Assembly (NCBI GenBank): GCA_034401135.1
Contig: JAWZSP010000001.1
Location: forward strand, 3,906,001-3,970,000
From: Volutella citrinella
Lineage: Eukaryota > Ascomycota > Sordariomycetes > Hypocreales > Nectriaceae
DNA: 64,000 nucleotides
Direction: 5' to 3'
Under the pieces are notes generated by a model. The model had not been told where the DNA came from. It did no database searches and worked only from the letters and a program-made list of their open reading frames with translations. Positions 20,466 through 31,153 of the stretch are shown piece after piece. Both the position numbers and the translations under genes were made by a program. Each line of letters starts with the position of its first letter. Position 1 is the stretch's first letter.

Positions 20466-21972
20466 ATGTCATACCAGGGATACGGAGCGCCGTATGGCCG
20501 TAAGTTTTGAAATGCTCTCATTTCCTTGCTTTCTTTTCGAGCAACCCAGACCTCTAACCGTTGACAGAGCCGCCTCCTCAAGGCTACGGCCAGCAGTACC
20601 CTCCTCCCCAGGGCCAGTATCCTCCTCAGCAAGGCCAATATCCCCCTCCCCAGGGCCAATACCCTCCTCAGGGCCAGTATCCTCCTCAGCAAGGTCACTA
20701 CCCTCCTCAGCAAGGCCAATACCCCCCTCCTCAGGGCCAGTACCCTCCCCCGCAACAAGGCCAATACCCTCCCCAACACCAGCAACCGCCATACGGCGGT
20801 GGCTACCAGCAGCCGCCGCCCCAGCAGTATGGGGCTCCTCCGCCTCAGCAGTATGGACAACCTTCTCCTCAGCCGCCCGGTGCTTACGGCGCGCCATATG
20901 GCGCTCCTCCACCTCAACAGTACGGGGCACCAGCTGCTGGCCCGCCAACCCCCGCTTCAGTTGGTTACGGCCCGCCTCAAATCATCAATTGGGATGCCAG
21001 ACCTGATGCGCAGGCACTGCGGAAGGCGATGAAGGGGTTCGGAACCGACGAGAAGGCCTTGATCCAGGTGTTGGCCGACAAGGATCCCCACCAGATCGAT
21101 GCGATTAGAACAGCCTTCGAGCGCGAGTTCAAGCGAGACTTGATTTCTGATATCAAAAGTGAAACCAGCAGCTGGTTTGAGGCTGCTCTCGTACAGATGG
21201 CCAGAGGCCCGCTGCTGGCTGACTGCTATCTGTTGCACGACGCCATGGACGGACCGGGCACCAAGGAGCGAGTCCTGAATGACGTCCTCCTGGGTCGATC
21301 AAATGCCGATATGCAAGCCATCAAGAGCATGTATCAGCGGGTGTTTCGCACCAAATTGGAGAATGATGTCAAGGGAGATCTCAGTATGAAGACTGAGAGG
21401 CACTTTCTCCTGGTCCTTGATGCCAGGAGGGCAGAGGACTCTGCGCCGGTTATTCCTCAACAGGTCGACGATGATGTCATGCAGATCTACAAGGCAACCG
21501 AGGGCAAGATGGGTACCGATGAGATCCTCGTATGCAGCATCTTCTCGCAACGAAACGACAACCAACTCCGCGCCATTTCGCACGCCTACAACCAAAAATT
21601 CCACAAGGATCTCGAGAAGGTCATTAAGAGCGTGAGTGCCTGAAACCCCATTTTTGCCTTGTATGCTCCTGTCTAACACAAACGTAGGAATTCTCGGGTC
21701 ATATGGAAGATGCTCTGCTATTCCAGTTGCGCAACGCCACGGACAAGTACATGCACGCCGCTAAGCTGTTGGAGGATTCCATGGCGGGATTGGGAACCAA
21801 GGATCACCTGCTGGTCTCTCGTGTGATCCGCTACCACTGGGACCGGAATACCTTGGCCAACGTCAAGGGTGCGTACCAACAGCGCTATGGAAAGAGCCTC
21901 GGCAGCCGGATCAGTGGTGAGACTTCTGGCGACTACAGACGGGCGCTACTGGCAGCCATTGGAGAAAAATAA
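20466..21972 (+). CDS. annexin with Q/P/G/Y-rich head (annexin C type)
   Basis: Exons 20466..20499, 20568..21631 and 21688..21972 give 460 residues, all joins in frame. Exon 1 codes only MSYQGYGAPYG plus one base. Residues ~12-150 are tandem variants of QYPPPQGQYPPQQG, then YGAPP/QQYG motifs. The core has four annexin repeats, each with the type II calcium-site signature: KGFGTDE (~167), MDGPGTKE, GKMGTDE and AGLGTKD. The protein should bind acidic phospholipid membranes in a calcium-dependent way. The repeat head resembles those of synexin-like annexins and other low-complexity, condensation-prone proteins. Short (68 and 56 nt) introns with GTAAGT and GTGAGT donors support a functional gene. 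Exact role in fungi is not settled. Confidence 0.95.
20568..20900 (+). repeat. in-frame tandem repeats in the annexin head
   Basis: The sequence is built of imperfect units around CAGTATCCTCCTCAG and CAATACCCCCCTCCT, each coding QYPPQ-type peptide. Unit length is mostly 15-24 nt and always a multiple of three, so copy number can change without breaking the frame. The minus strand is also open here only because of this repeat composition. Confidence 0.8.
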
Positions 21973-23061
21973 TGTGGCATCGGGACTTCCGAGCCGGTTG
22001 CAGGGCGAGCAGCGAGATGGGGCATCTGGGTGACGGACGCACGCTCTACGAACTTGAAAGCGGTTTTGTTGCGCAACGACTCGCCGTGTGACAAACTTTG
22101 AGTTCTCGCCTGTGGCCGTTTTATCTTTTGAGGACTTGAAACCGGATGATTGATACCACTGGATTGGAGGAAACAGAGCGCTTCAATCCCTCCTGGGATT
22201 TTTTGGCTGTAGCAAACATGAAGTAATGAACTGAAATGCACCACCGGCTTTGTACATTGTCTAGAAGAACGAAGGGTGACCTTAGTGCCAAGTTAGTAGT
22301 TTCTGGTAGATCTCTAACGGCAGATAGGACAAAGGCCGGGTATAGAATAAGGTAGGTAGCACAGAAAGATCACTTTCGCATTCACTAATGGTAGCGATGC
22401 GCTGGGAAGATCGGTTTTACAAACCTCTTCACAACATTTGCTGACTGCGGCTTATAACGTCAGTTCAATTATAGAAATAAGAACTCGATATTAAAATATT
22501 TATTAAAATAAGATATAATTATAATATATTATTAAATATATTTATATATAATCCTAAATCCTATTTAACATCTTTTTTAAAATACTTAATTTAGTAACTT
22601 TTAATATGTATATCTTTAGCGCATTCTAAAAAGGACTAGTTATTGCCTTGAAACTGAGGCATGGAATTCCGACTTGGGATATAAGGCCCACCTTTAAATC
22701 AGGCATACCTGGGCTCTCATTCGCCACTTAATCACAGCGCCCCGCAATTAATCCGCTCTATTGAGAGTTAGCGGTTTTCGTCTCCCATCTTGTGCCGGAA
22801 CGCGCTACGCGTTGCTCTTTCACTTGATGCAGCAGCTAATGCCGATTTGCGGCAACAAGCACATGGTCGGTCCTTCGAACAGCTCGACATCGCGTGGGAC
22901 GTGTTTGCTGCTACAACTTCAATCCCCGCCGTGCTCAATCCAACCGCGCGGCAGGGTAGCAACTGTCTTCCGTTTGTGGCGGCCACTCTGGGCATTGCCC
23001 TTGCGGCGGCTACTGGTGAATCCATCCTTCATAACCTAGCTTGCCAGAGAGGACAGTGGAG
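21973..23061. other. intergenic region with an AT-rich island
   Basis: The spacer between annexin and the zinc-knuckle gene. Its middle (about 22455-22625) is nearly all A and T, unlike anything else in the window. The part from about 22740 to 23061 is again ordinary and probably holds the leader of the next gene. Confidence 0.6.
22455..22625. other. AT-rich island, possible RIP-degraded relic
   Basis: About 170 nt dominated by TA/AT steps (for example ATATAATTATAATATATTAT) within a GC-rich region. Such sharply bounded AT-rich blocks are, in Pezizomycotina, often what remains of transposons after repeat-induced point mutation. No coding remnant or terminal repeat is recognisable, so the source is unknown. 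Confidence 0.55.
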
Positions 23062-25309
23062 ATGGCGACTCAACCAGTGCTTCCCAGCAACATTGGCCAA
23101 GAGACGCCGAGTCTTAAGGCGATAAGAAGCGCGTCAAACACAGCGTCGCCCTCATCTACACCTGGAAGCACCTCCGCAATCCTCCCCAATGGCGGCTCGG
23201 CTGGGCCCAACGGGCAATATACAGGAGGAGCGCAATCGGTGATGCCAACTAGACCTAATCACAACTCACCAGCTTTACCTTCACCCAATCCTCAAGTCCC
23301 AGTTCGCCAAGGGACGACACCAACACAACCTCCTCACTCTCAAAACCAACCAGGGGTTAATGGATGGCCTCAGATGGGCTTCCAGCAACCACTTTCACGA
23401 GAGGCTCACATGGCGGCTACTTCCCAGCCCGGATCCCACGATCTTGCGTTGCAGCCGTCTGGGCATCACACAATGCCTCACCCACTGCCACAAGGATCAC
23501 CTGCAGTAGCTAGAGCACCGCAGCCAGGGCTTCAATCACCAGAAACTGCGCCCCATCCCCCGACTTTCAGCCCTCAGTACCATGAGCTGGGGTCGCTGAT
23601 ACAATCTTTCAGTTCCGAGGTTGTAAGGCAGGTTATTAGAGACCACTGGCAAAAGACCATCCAGGGCTCCCAATTTCATATCGGCTTTCTTGTAAGTGGC
23701 CCTAGGGTCTATGCACATGGTTGCCATTTCAAACTACTTTCGTCGATTCATTCTCTCTACTGACAACTAACCTATTATTGCAGCTCGGTTGCACAATACA
23801 CCAGGCTGGTCCTGACACATTGGCGCGGACTGTTCAAGATTACGGTGCCAAGCTCGTTCACGAGACAGCGCCACAAATTCTACAGCATTTCACAAAGGAG
23901 GTTCTGGATTTTAATTCGGATTCCATCCTCTCGAAAGCCAGCAATGATCTCCTAGATAAAGCACTTGCGAGACGCTTGGAAACTATTCCCGCGCGACAAC
24001 TCGTCAACGCCTTGGCGAGAGCCGAGCGTCTGGGATACGATGTCCAAGACATAGTAGAGGAACATTCCAACGGCGAGCGCGTAATTCCATCTCTCCACTC
24101 TCTCGGTGTCCCGCCTGGAGTGCCCTCGAACTCAATGAATCCTTCGCAGCCAGTACCAACTCCCCAGCCAGCCACGTCCCAAGCACATCAGCCTCCTCCC
24201 ATATCTAAAACACCTGTCCCGCTCCCTGTCCCGGTTTCATCCCAGCCGAGAGAAGAGGGTTCTATCCAACGCTGCTATTGCGGATGGCCATGCAGCTCCG
24301 AAAAAGCTTTGCAATATGTAGGTCCTGCACATCCGTTCTTGATGATTGTATCGCTGACAACATGAAGCACCTTAAAAAGAATGCTTGTCATACTATACAA
24401 CCAAAGGATCATATTGGAAAAGACTTTTGCCCTCACTGTGGATGCCGCTTTAACAGCAGTGGCGGCCTGGTATACCATCTCAACATGATGGTCTGTGGGA
24501 GCTATGGCACTGAAGACACACAAAGGATCTCTGCTGTGGTCCTATCCTCCCAAGCGAAGCTGGTTGGAAACAGCACGCCGAACGCCTCGAAACCCACATT
24601 CATCATCCAGAATCCGAGCACCCCAATTGTTGTGCATAGCCATCAAGACAATCTGACTCCAGCCCGAAACACCCCAGCTCAAGGCAATGATCCTTATTCG
24701 AAGCTATCGCCAGATCAACGGGCTGCATTTGACAAGGAGATGAAGGACGCTGAAGACTTTTATGGTAAATTGATGAGGGAAGCGATGACGCAGCCGGAAC
24801 CCGAGCAGTCGAAGCAGCTGGCAAGCCTGAAGAATCGATACAACACCAAACAAAGTACAACTCGAAAGAAGTATGGCATTCGCCTCAGAGAGAGGCGGAC
24901 ACGAGCCCAAATCGACGCGGAACGCACACGACTATTCGGCACACCAGATGGCCCATCCTTGTCAGGGAAGAAAGATAGTGGTCCGCCCAAACGGAAACGG
25001 CCAGATGAAGAAGACCCTACACCACAAATGGCACACATGGCTACCCCGAGCCCGCGGAAGAAAGTGCCAATCGCAGATATGGGGGGTCTAGCTGGCTCAG
25101 ATGCCACAGCGGAGCTCCACGACCCAACGATATCCATGGCCTCCTCGCAGCCACGGCGTGTGGCACCCCCAACCGTCAGCGGCGGGATAGCGCAACACAC
25201 GCCTAGTATGGCTGTTGGGGGAAGCCAAGCGGACCCGATGTCGATTGACGACTCGGATTCGGATTCAGAAAGCGATGAAGATGATATTCCCGCCTCGCTA
25301 CCAAAGTGA
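23062..25309 (+). CDS. fungal protein with two adjacent zinc-knuckle motifs
   Basis: Exons 23062..23691, 23784..24317 and 24368..25309 give 701 residues. Introns are 92 nt (GTAAGT..TTGCAG) and 50 nt (GTAGGT..GAAG), phase 0. The N-terminus (1-185) is Pro/Ser/Gln-rich; residues ~190-320 are helical. Two cysteine/histidine motifs follow: CYCGWPC...YHLKKNAC (about 373-394, rebuilt by splicing the second intron) and CPHCGCRF...YHLNMMVCG (about 409-432). Then comes a basic charged region (KNRYNTKQSTTRKKYGIRLR) and an acidic Ser/Asp/Glu tail (DDSDSDSESDEDD). This suggests a nuclear DNA- or RNA-binding protein. I have not matched it to a named regulator. The second intron's GAAG acceptor is unusual, but joining there restores the first knuckle precisely. 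Confidence 0.87.
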
Positions 25310-28300
25310 GACGATTCCACGAGACTACCGGCGTTTTGTTTCAGGGAATAGGGATTGCCGTAGAAAACAGCAAGTCGGGAGGTTTGGTCCATTAGCGTAC
25401 TTCTAGATGACGACATTGATCTTTGCGGTGTTCCGAAGCGGGAGCAAGGCGAAACGGGGTGGGTATGGTTCATATGCTGGCGGTCTCTCTCTCAATCTCA
25501 TTGTCACCTTGAAGACGCAAATAGATGGAACCCAGCAACGGCGGTGGGTGGGAGGAGCCGCCCAGCACAATGATGATTTTCTCCCTAGATACTAGCTCAA
25601 CCAATTGGCAAGTTGGAGTTGCATGAATCACTAATAAAGAGCTTGAGAAATCAACTGCGACAGCCGAGTTCTCGCATCACTATCGCCAATTAGGAGCGAC
25701 AGAGACCACGAACACCATGAGCCCTTGCAGTCCCGCTGGTAATGGAATCGGATGATTGAAGTTGAGCAGCTGGAATGGCAATCCTCGAGTTACCTCTGCG
25801 AGGATCAATTCACCCTATTGCAGTCACTGCAAACCAGCCCGTGGCTCTCACTACCAACATCGCAGAGACGGACACTGGATAGTAGCAACAAGAAGGGACA
25901 GCTTTGTCACCAGACGCCTTCATCAGTACAATGAGCTAGGATTTAATTCTAATTTAGAAGATGGCCATATTTAACCATGATCAGCCAGGGCAGACCCGTA
26001 GGGCAGGCCCGTACTACCCATGTTTGCAGCCGGCAGCAGTCAGTGGAGCTCAGGCGGATACGATTGATTAATTGAGATGTAGTGGACACGCATCGGCGAT
26101 GGAGTAGGCTCAGGATACTTAATTAATCTACACGTCCAAGCTTCAATACCGTCTTTGGCGCAGGGCTGCTGCACCGGGCAAGGGCACCAATATGGCATCG
26201 CGTGTTTATACCGGCCCTGTAGATTACCTAGCAATTGTAATGCTGCTCTTTTCACGATTTGTAATATCAGGGGCATTGGAAGATGATTGCAAGGTAGGCG
26301 AATCCTTTGCGAAGGAGCGGTAACCTCGTATATATGGTTAAATTATCGGTTTCTTCGGTCCACCGAACTTGGAGCAGAACGAAGAGTCTCCAATGACGTT
26401 TTCACCTAACACGGATGGCCCCTTAAGGGTTGGGCGTGTAACAGAAGAAAGAAGAAAGCATAGTGGGAAAGCGCAGATTCGTCTCACGAAAAGAAAGTGG
26501 GCGGGCTGCGAAAGCCCGGGCACCCACCAGATCCTAGGAGACAGCTTCACGCTAGAATCTGGGTATAATCAAGACGCCGATGTGGATGTGACTGCTCGGT
26601 TTCGAAAGTGCATCGCAACTCATAGGGTCTGTCAGAGGGTCGGATGTTTTGAGCGGCACAGAGCCATCAAAGGTGAAAGCATCGACGACGAAGATGAGAA
26701 GTGGAGTGGTTTACGGCCGGTCCCGCGATGTGAGCGTCGGGGAAGGCCAGAGCTGCTCAAGGCCGAGACACAAAGCCAATCGCCGGGCCTCCACAATAGA
26801 GGCTTTCTAGGGGCGCTAAATGGTTTCATGATGGTGGTGGCGCCGATGCTGTCGCACGCTGGTGGGCGGCTAACGAGCGCTGAGTGCCCTGGGGCGGGTG
26901 AGGCGTTGTTTACTTGGTGCCCCATGCGTCTCATCAATCAGAGCATCTTGCCGTTTTAGCCAGGGCAGAGCGCATCAGATAGCGGCCGCGGAACTGGCTC
27001 CGAGCCGTAGGCTGGACGTGCGGATGTAGTTGTAATGGTGGTGCGGTTGGCTGAGTCATGACGACAGAGCAGACAGACCCTGAGAGACATGCCTGTGGGA
27101 GCGGGCTAGCTGTTGCTTCGGTGGTGCATGTTGCATGTTTCACCAAGCGAGGACGATCGAACACCGTGTGCATCGGACATGTGATGGACTTACGCGAACG
27201 GGCAACAAGTCCGCACACAGGACGTACGAGAAAAATAATAGCAGCGACACTTATCGCGCCTTGCTTGCGCTAGAACGGGAGAGCTCCATGTTTGCTTGGC
27301 GCACCTCTGTGACTGAGAATCTGTGGACTCTGTTTGGTTTGTGTCTCGGGGATCGCAGTTGGCAAGGTACTAAGAGCAGCTTGAGTCTGGAGACCACCGT
27401 GTCACGTCATCCCACGCGCCTGTGACAGCTGCCTGCCATTCCCGTCATGCAATAACAGTTCGCCTATGTATTCCTCGGTTTCTAGAAGATCGCCCCAGGC
27501 CGCGGAGGGCCCGATGGATGGGATTCAGAAGGCTGAGAGGAGTTGTCCCCAGCCACAAAAAAATCCCTTGAAATCCTGCGCAACTGCCGCACACTGAGAA
27601 CCTGTCACGAGACCACCCAAAACTTACCTTCCTGGTGACCGAACTGATGGCAGTCAGGAGCGACAACGCATCGGCAAAGCGATGGAAGGAGTCTGACAAA
27701 GCAGGGGCTCCCTCTTTGCTTATAGCCGAATCCATTCTCCAATTTGACGAGCTTATTATTCAATCGTCGCTGGTTGTGTTACGAGCTTGGGTGAATCCTT
27801 TCGAGCTTCATCCAATCACGGGACAGCATGAAGAACAAATTTGGGGAGCTACCTACGGAGCCAACTACATACTACTAGTAGTAGCACAAGGCCGATGATG
27901 GAAAAACGAAACGAACAAAAAAGATAAGACAAGAGGAGGGAAGGTGCAAACATCGTGACCTGTCGCGTTTGCCGCGCGCGCTGGCTCTTTCCCTCGTTTC
28001 CTCTTTCCAGTGCGTGACAGCTTGTGTGACGGACACGTGCGATGTGTCTTTTATATGGGACCCTCTTGAAACGCAACATCAGCTAGGCCAGGCACAATCG
28101 CCCCCCCCATCCCTCCCCCATTGCAGTCCGGGCGCCCCCCTGTTTCCGCCCTTGCGCTGCGACAGCTACTTGAAACCCGCTAAAGACGACCTAGGAGTCA
28201 AGGCCCCCATCACCGACTTCGTCCGTCCTGGGTCCCTGCGGCGAACAAGGACCAAGGCTCAGGTTGGTTGGCCGCCAATGGAGGATGAAGCTGGTCTGTG

Positions 28301-28925
28301 GGGACGTCCGCTGCTCGTCGCTGGAGACCGACGAGAATCCGCAAGGAAGTTGCGTGGAAGCCCCATGGGCCATGGCCTGGTCCATGCGACACGGGCAACA
28401 TGGGCACCAGGAGGCAGCATGGGCAACATGGCGCGGCTCTGGCCTGGTGCCCTGCTGCGCTCGAGACAACCACGCAGCGGAGTTGGCAAGCCAGGCAAGC
28501 CTAAAGTACTGTAAGGTAAGCTGAGAGCGAGGAGCCTGACAGGGACCAGCCTGTTCGCCGCGACCGCTGTTGCTTGGCCTAGCTTTGTTGATAATGTAAG
28601 TTGTCCGCACACTTCCTCTCACCAGGCCGCCCTCCCGTCTCTTGTTTCGCATTCTCGTCAGCTTCAACTTGCCTTTTTGTTTCCTTCGCAACCAACTCGT
28701 CGCTCTCTTGTGCATGCAATGCAGCCTTAGCGGCTAGCGTATTCTGCGCCATCACAGCTTCACGCCCTTCTCCTTCCATACCTGATTAACCCTCCTTTGC
28801 CTACAATCGCTTACGCCCCGAGGAGCTGGTCCTTCCCTGAGTCTGAGACTCCGTACAAACATTCTCAAAACAGCAATAAACAAAACACCACCGACACCAG
28901 GCTGCGACACCAGCCTAACCCCATC
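25310..28925. other. gene-poor stretch
   Basis: About 3.6 kb in which no gene could be supported. The largest frame (26369-26959, plus strand) begins without ATG and shows no motif. The last ~400 nt before the BTB gene are pyrimidine-rich and probably promoter and leader. A perfect palindrome TACTACTAGTAGTA lies at 27870-27883. A C-rich tract sits near 28100-28140. Confidence 0.5.
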
Positions 28926-30113
28926 ATGGTGCCGATCTTAACCACCAAGAACTACGACCGCATGGCCAAGGACCAGTCTCGACATGCTTCGGTCGCCTCA
29001 TACACATACAAAACCCCTCCTTCGATACCACCGCCAGGACCCTTGGCAACAGTTCTCATCGGACCCAAACAGCACCGTTTCAAGGTCAACAAAGCCCTCA
29101 TCTGCGAGGCGTCTCCTTTCTTCCGTGAACGATTCGATGTCCCAAACCAAACGCGCCAGGTTTCCCTGTGGCTGCCGCGTGAGTCGGCCTCCATGTTTGG
29201 CTTGTTCGTTGAATGGATACACCTTGGCCGAGACCGATTTCACGACTTTCTCGACAACACCATGACTACCGCGAGTGAGCACAACGACGACTATCTGGTG
29301 GCCCGCCAACTTCACTGGGCCATGATTCGCCTGCACTTATTTGCTTCCCATCTGGGACTCGACATCCTGCAGGACCTCGTCATGGACGCCATCCAGGATC
29401 TCTATCTGCGCTGCAACTGGGACGTGTCTCCTGAACTCATCTCCTTCATCTATACACAATGCGAGACTCTCGCCTCTGTTCGATTACGCCGCTGGTCTGT
29501 CGCCATGGTGGGATTTTACTGCGCCGCAGCGCATGGAAACGTGCACGAAGACGAAAAGGCCAGTGGCGAGCATGATCAGCAGAATGAAGAGTGCCCAGAG
29601 GACCACGAAACAGGCGAGCATCGCTTCAAGGCCCTGCTCAACGAATTGCCCGAGTTTGCTTTGGACTACAAAGTCCACCGCCACAAGATGCGCTCTTCCG
29701 GGCTGGATATGCGATTCAAGAATCCACAGCTCCGGATCCCCGCCAATCGACTGCGAAACGACGAGAGGGCATTCGGCTTCCGCCAATGCAGTTTCCACTC
29801 GCATCGTGCCAAGGTTGGTGAGCGGCGTTGCCCTCACATGCAAATGCAGCCTCCCTCCCCTATCCAGCCCGTTTTCGTGAAACAGCACTCGGTTGCCAAG
29901 CCTTCAGTTGACTCGTTTGGAACGACCGTGTCTGGCCTGTCGGTGCCGAGCAGAAGGCCGCAGACTTCTGTACCCCGGCCGTTATTCGCAAACCCTGAAG
30001 CGGGGGGCGACGAGTACGACGGGTACGAGGATGAAGTCGAGGTCTGTGGAGGAGAGGCGGTCGCAATGGCGATCAAGCACGTGAGATCCGTCTCTAGCAC
30101 ATTGAAACTTTGA
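28926..30113 (+). CDS. BTB/POZ domain protein
   Basis: One exon of 395 residues from the ATG at 28926; a second in-frame ATG lies at 28962. Residues ~40-160 match the fungal BTB/POZ pattern: a start strand (VLIGPKQHRFKVNKALICEA), the SPFFRERF helix, a block ending in LWLPRESASMFGLFVEWIHL, and the later LHLFASHLGLDILQDLVMDA helices. BTB domains dimerise or bind cullin-3. In fungi most such short BTB proteins have no assigned target. The C-terminal half (about 220-395) is disordered and basic, then acidic (EYDGYEDEVEV), with no kelch, MATH or zinc-finger domain. No intron is needed. A role in protein-protein assembly or ubiquitin ligase recruitment is inference. Confidence 0.9.
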   Translation: MVPILTTKNYDRMAKDQSRHASVASYTYKTPPSIPPPGPLATVLIGPKQHRFKVNKALICEASPFFRERFDVPNQTRQVSLWLPRESASMFGLFVEWIHLGRDRFHDFLDNTMTTASEHNDDYLVARQLHWAMIRLHLFASHLGLDILQDLVMDAIQDLYLRCNWDVSPELISFIYTQCETLASVRLRRWSVAMVGFYCAAAHGNVHEDEKASGEHDQQNEECPEDHETGEHRFKALLNELPEFALDYKVHRHKMRSSGLDMRFKNPQLRIPANRLRNDERAFGFRQCSFHSHRAKVGERRCPHMQMQPPSPIQPVFVKQHSVAKPSVDSFGTTVSGLSVPSRRPQTSVPRPLFANPEAGGDEYDGYEDEVEVCGGEAVAMAIKHVRSVSSTLKL

Positions 30114-31153
30114 AAAAAGTACGGATGGACCCTGGTCTGGGGAGTGATGCCATCGAGACAGGGAGATTTGATAATGATACCCAATACTAATCATACAAAG
30201 AAACCAAAATTGGTCGAATGTACGAGTACTGCAATTTCAGAGAGCGAGCGGGAACAGCAGAGCACCGTCAGGTTACGCCAAGAGAGGCAGACCATGGAAA
30301 AATAATGGTGCGTACATATGAATAGGGGTTGTGCTTGGATAGAGAACTATTTCCCACCGAGATATCAGCTGTGGCTCCCAATGGACACCCACAGTTCGTT
30401 TTAGAGCATAATGAGATAAGAAAACTTGCAAACCATAAACTTCCCTCAGTTGTTTTTTCATATCACAGTTCCAGCCATCACAAGCAAGTGCCATTGCAGA
30501 ATTGAGTCATAAAATCATGTTTTGTTTTGTTCTATACACCGAGATGTTGCCGTGGTCCCTCTAGCGTCCATCATGCAAGCGTCCACACACACACGTTGAA
30601 GCGACTTCGTCTGCCACCAGGCCGTCTTGGGCCAGCATCTCATTATGGGAGACGGCAACATCCAAGACCAGCGAAACAAAAACACACAATACTCGAGGCA
30701 CTGTTTGGCCTTGGTGTGGGGGGACTGAATCATTCCATCATTTCATATCGTCGTCAAAGCTTAGTCATTCCAGTTGATCAATGGAGAAAGGAAAGTTGTC
30801 ATCCAATCTGATGAAGTTTGCGGAGCGGTCGGTTACTTTCTTGCTCAAGATAGCAACACATAAAGAAGACATCCTTCCTTGAGGAGGGGAAAAAGAAGTA
30901 AGTGAGAAATATGTAAGAGAAAATTTCGGACGAAATGCCAGCAAAACGTGGTGGAGAAATTGGTGTGTTTGTCGTAAAGCTCGCTGTCGTCGGAAGATAA
31001 TAAAATGTGTCGTGATAAAAAGGTGGTGTACACATCTGCGGCGATCGCGGGTCTCATTCCCGTTCGCGAAGCCACGAATTCATTCAAAATGCCTTGCAAG
31101 GGCGGCGTAGCGCGATTCTCTCTGGGAAACGCGCAAAAACGCAAACCACATCC
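30114..31153. other. convergent 3' intergenic region
   Basis: About 1 kb between the stops of the BTB gene and the 636-aa gene, facing each other. It is moderately A/T-rich with several AATAAA/AATAAT-like elements (for example near 30300 and 31000) suited to 3' processing. No gene was recognised. Confidence 0.5.

Noticed and set aside
20568..20800. Direct repeats resembling a CRISPR-like array
   Set aside because: The units have no unique spacers, stay in frame, and code the annexin head. The genome is eukaryotic.
20402..20948. Minus-strand frames of about 160-170 codons at the annexin start
   Set aside because: They mirror the CCT/CAG repeats of the annexin head and have only repetitive Leu/Arg or Glu/Gly composition.
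26369..26959. 196-codon plus-strand frame
   Set aside because: It starts without ATG, shows no domain or compositional zoning, and sits in a stretch with similar random frames on both strands.
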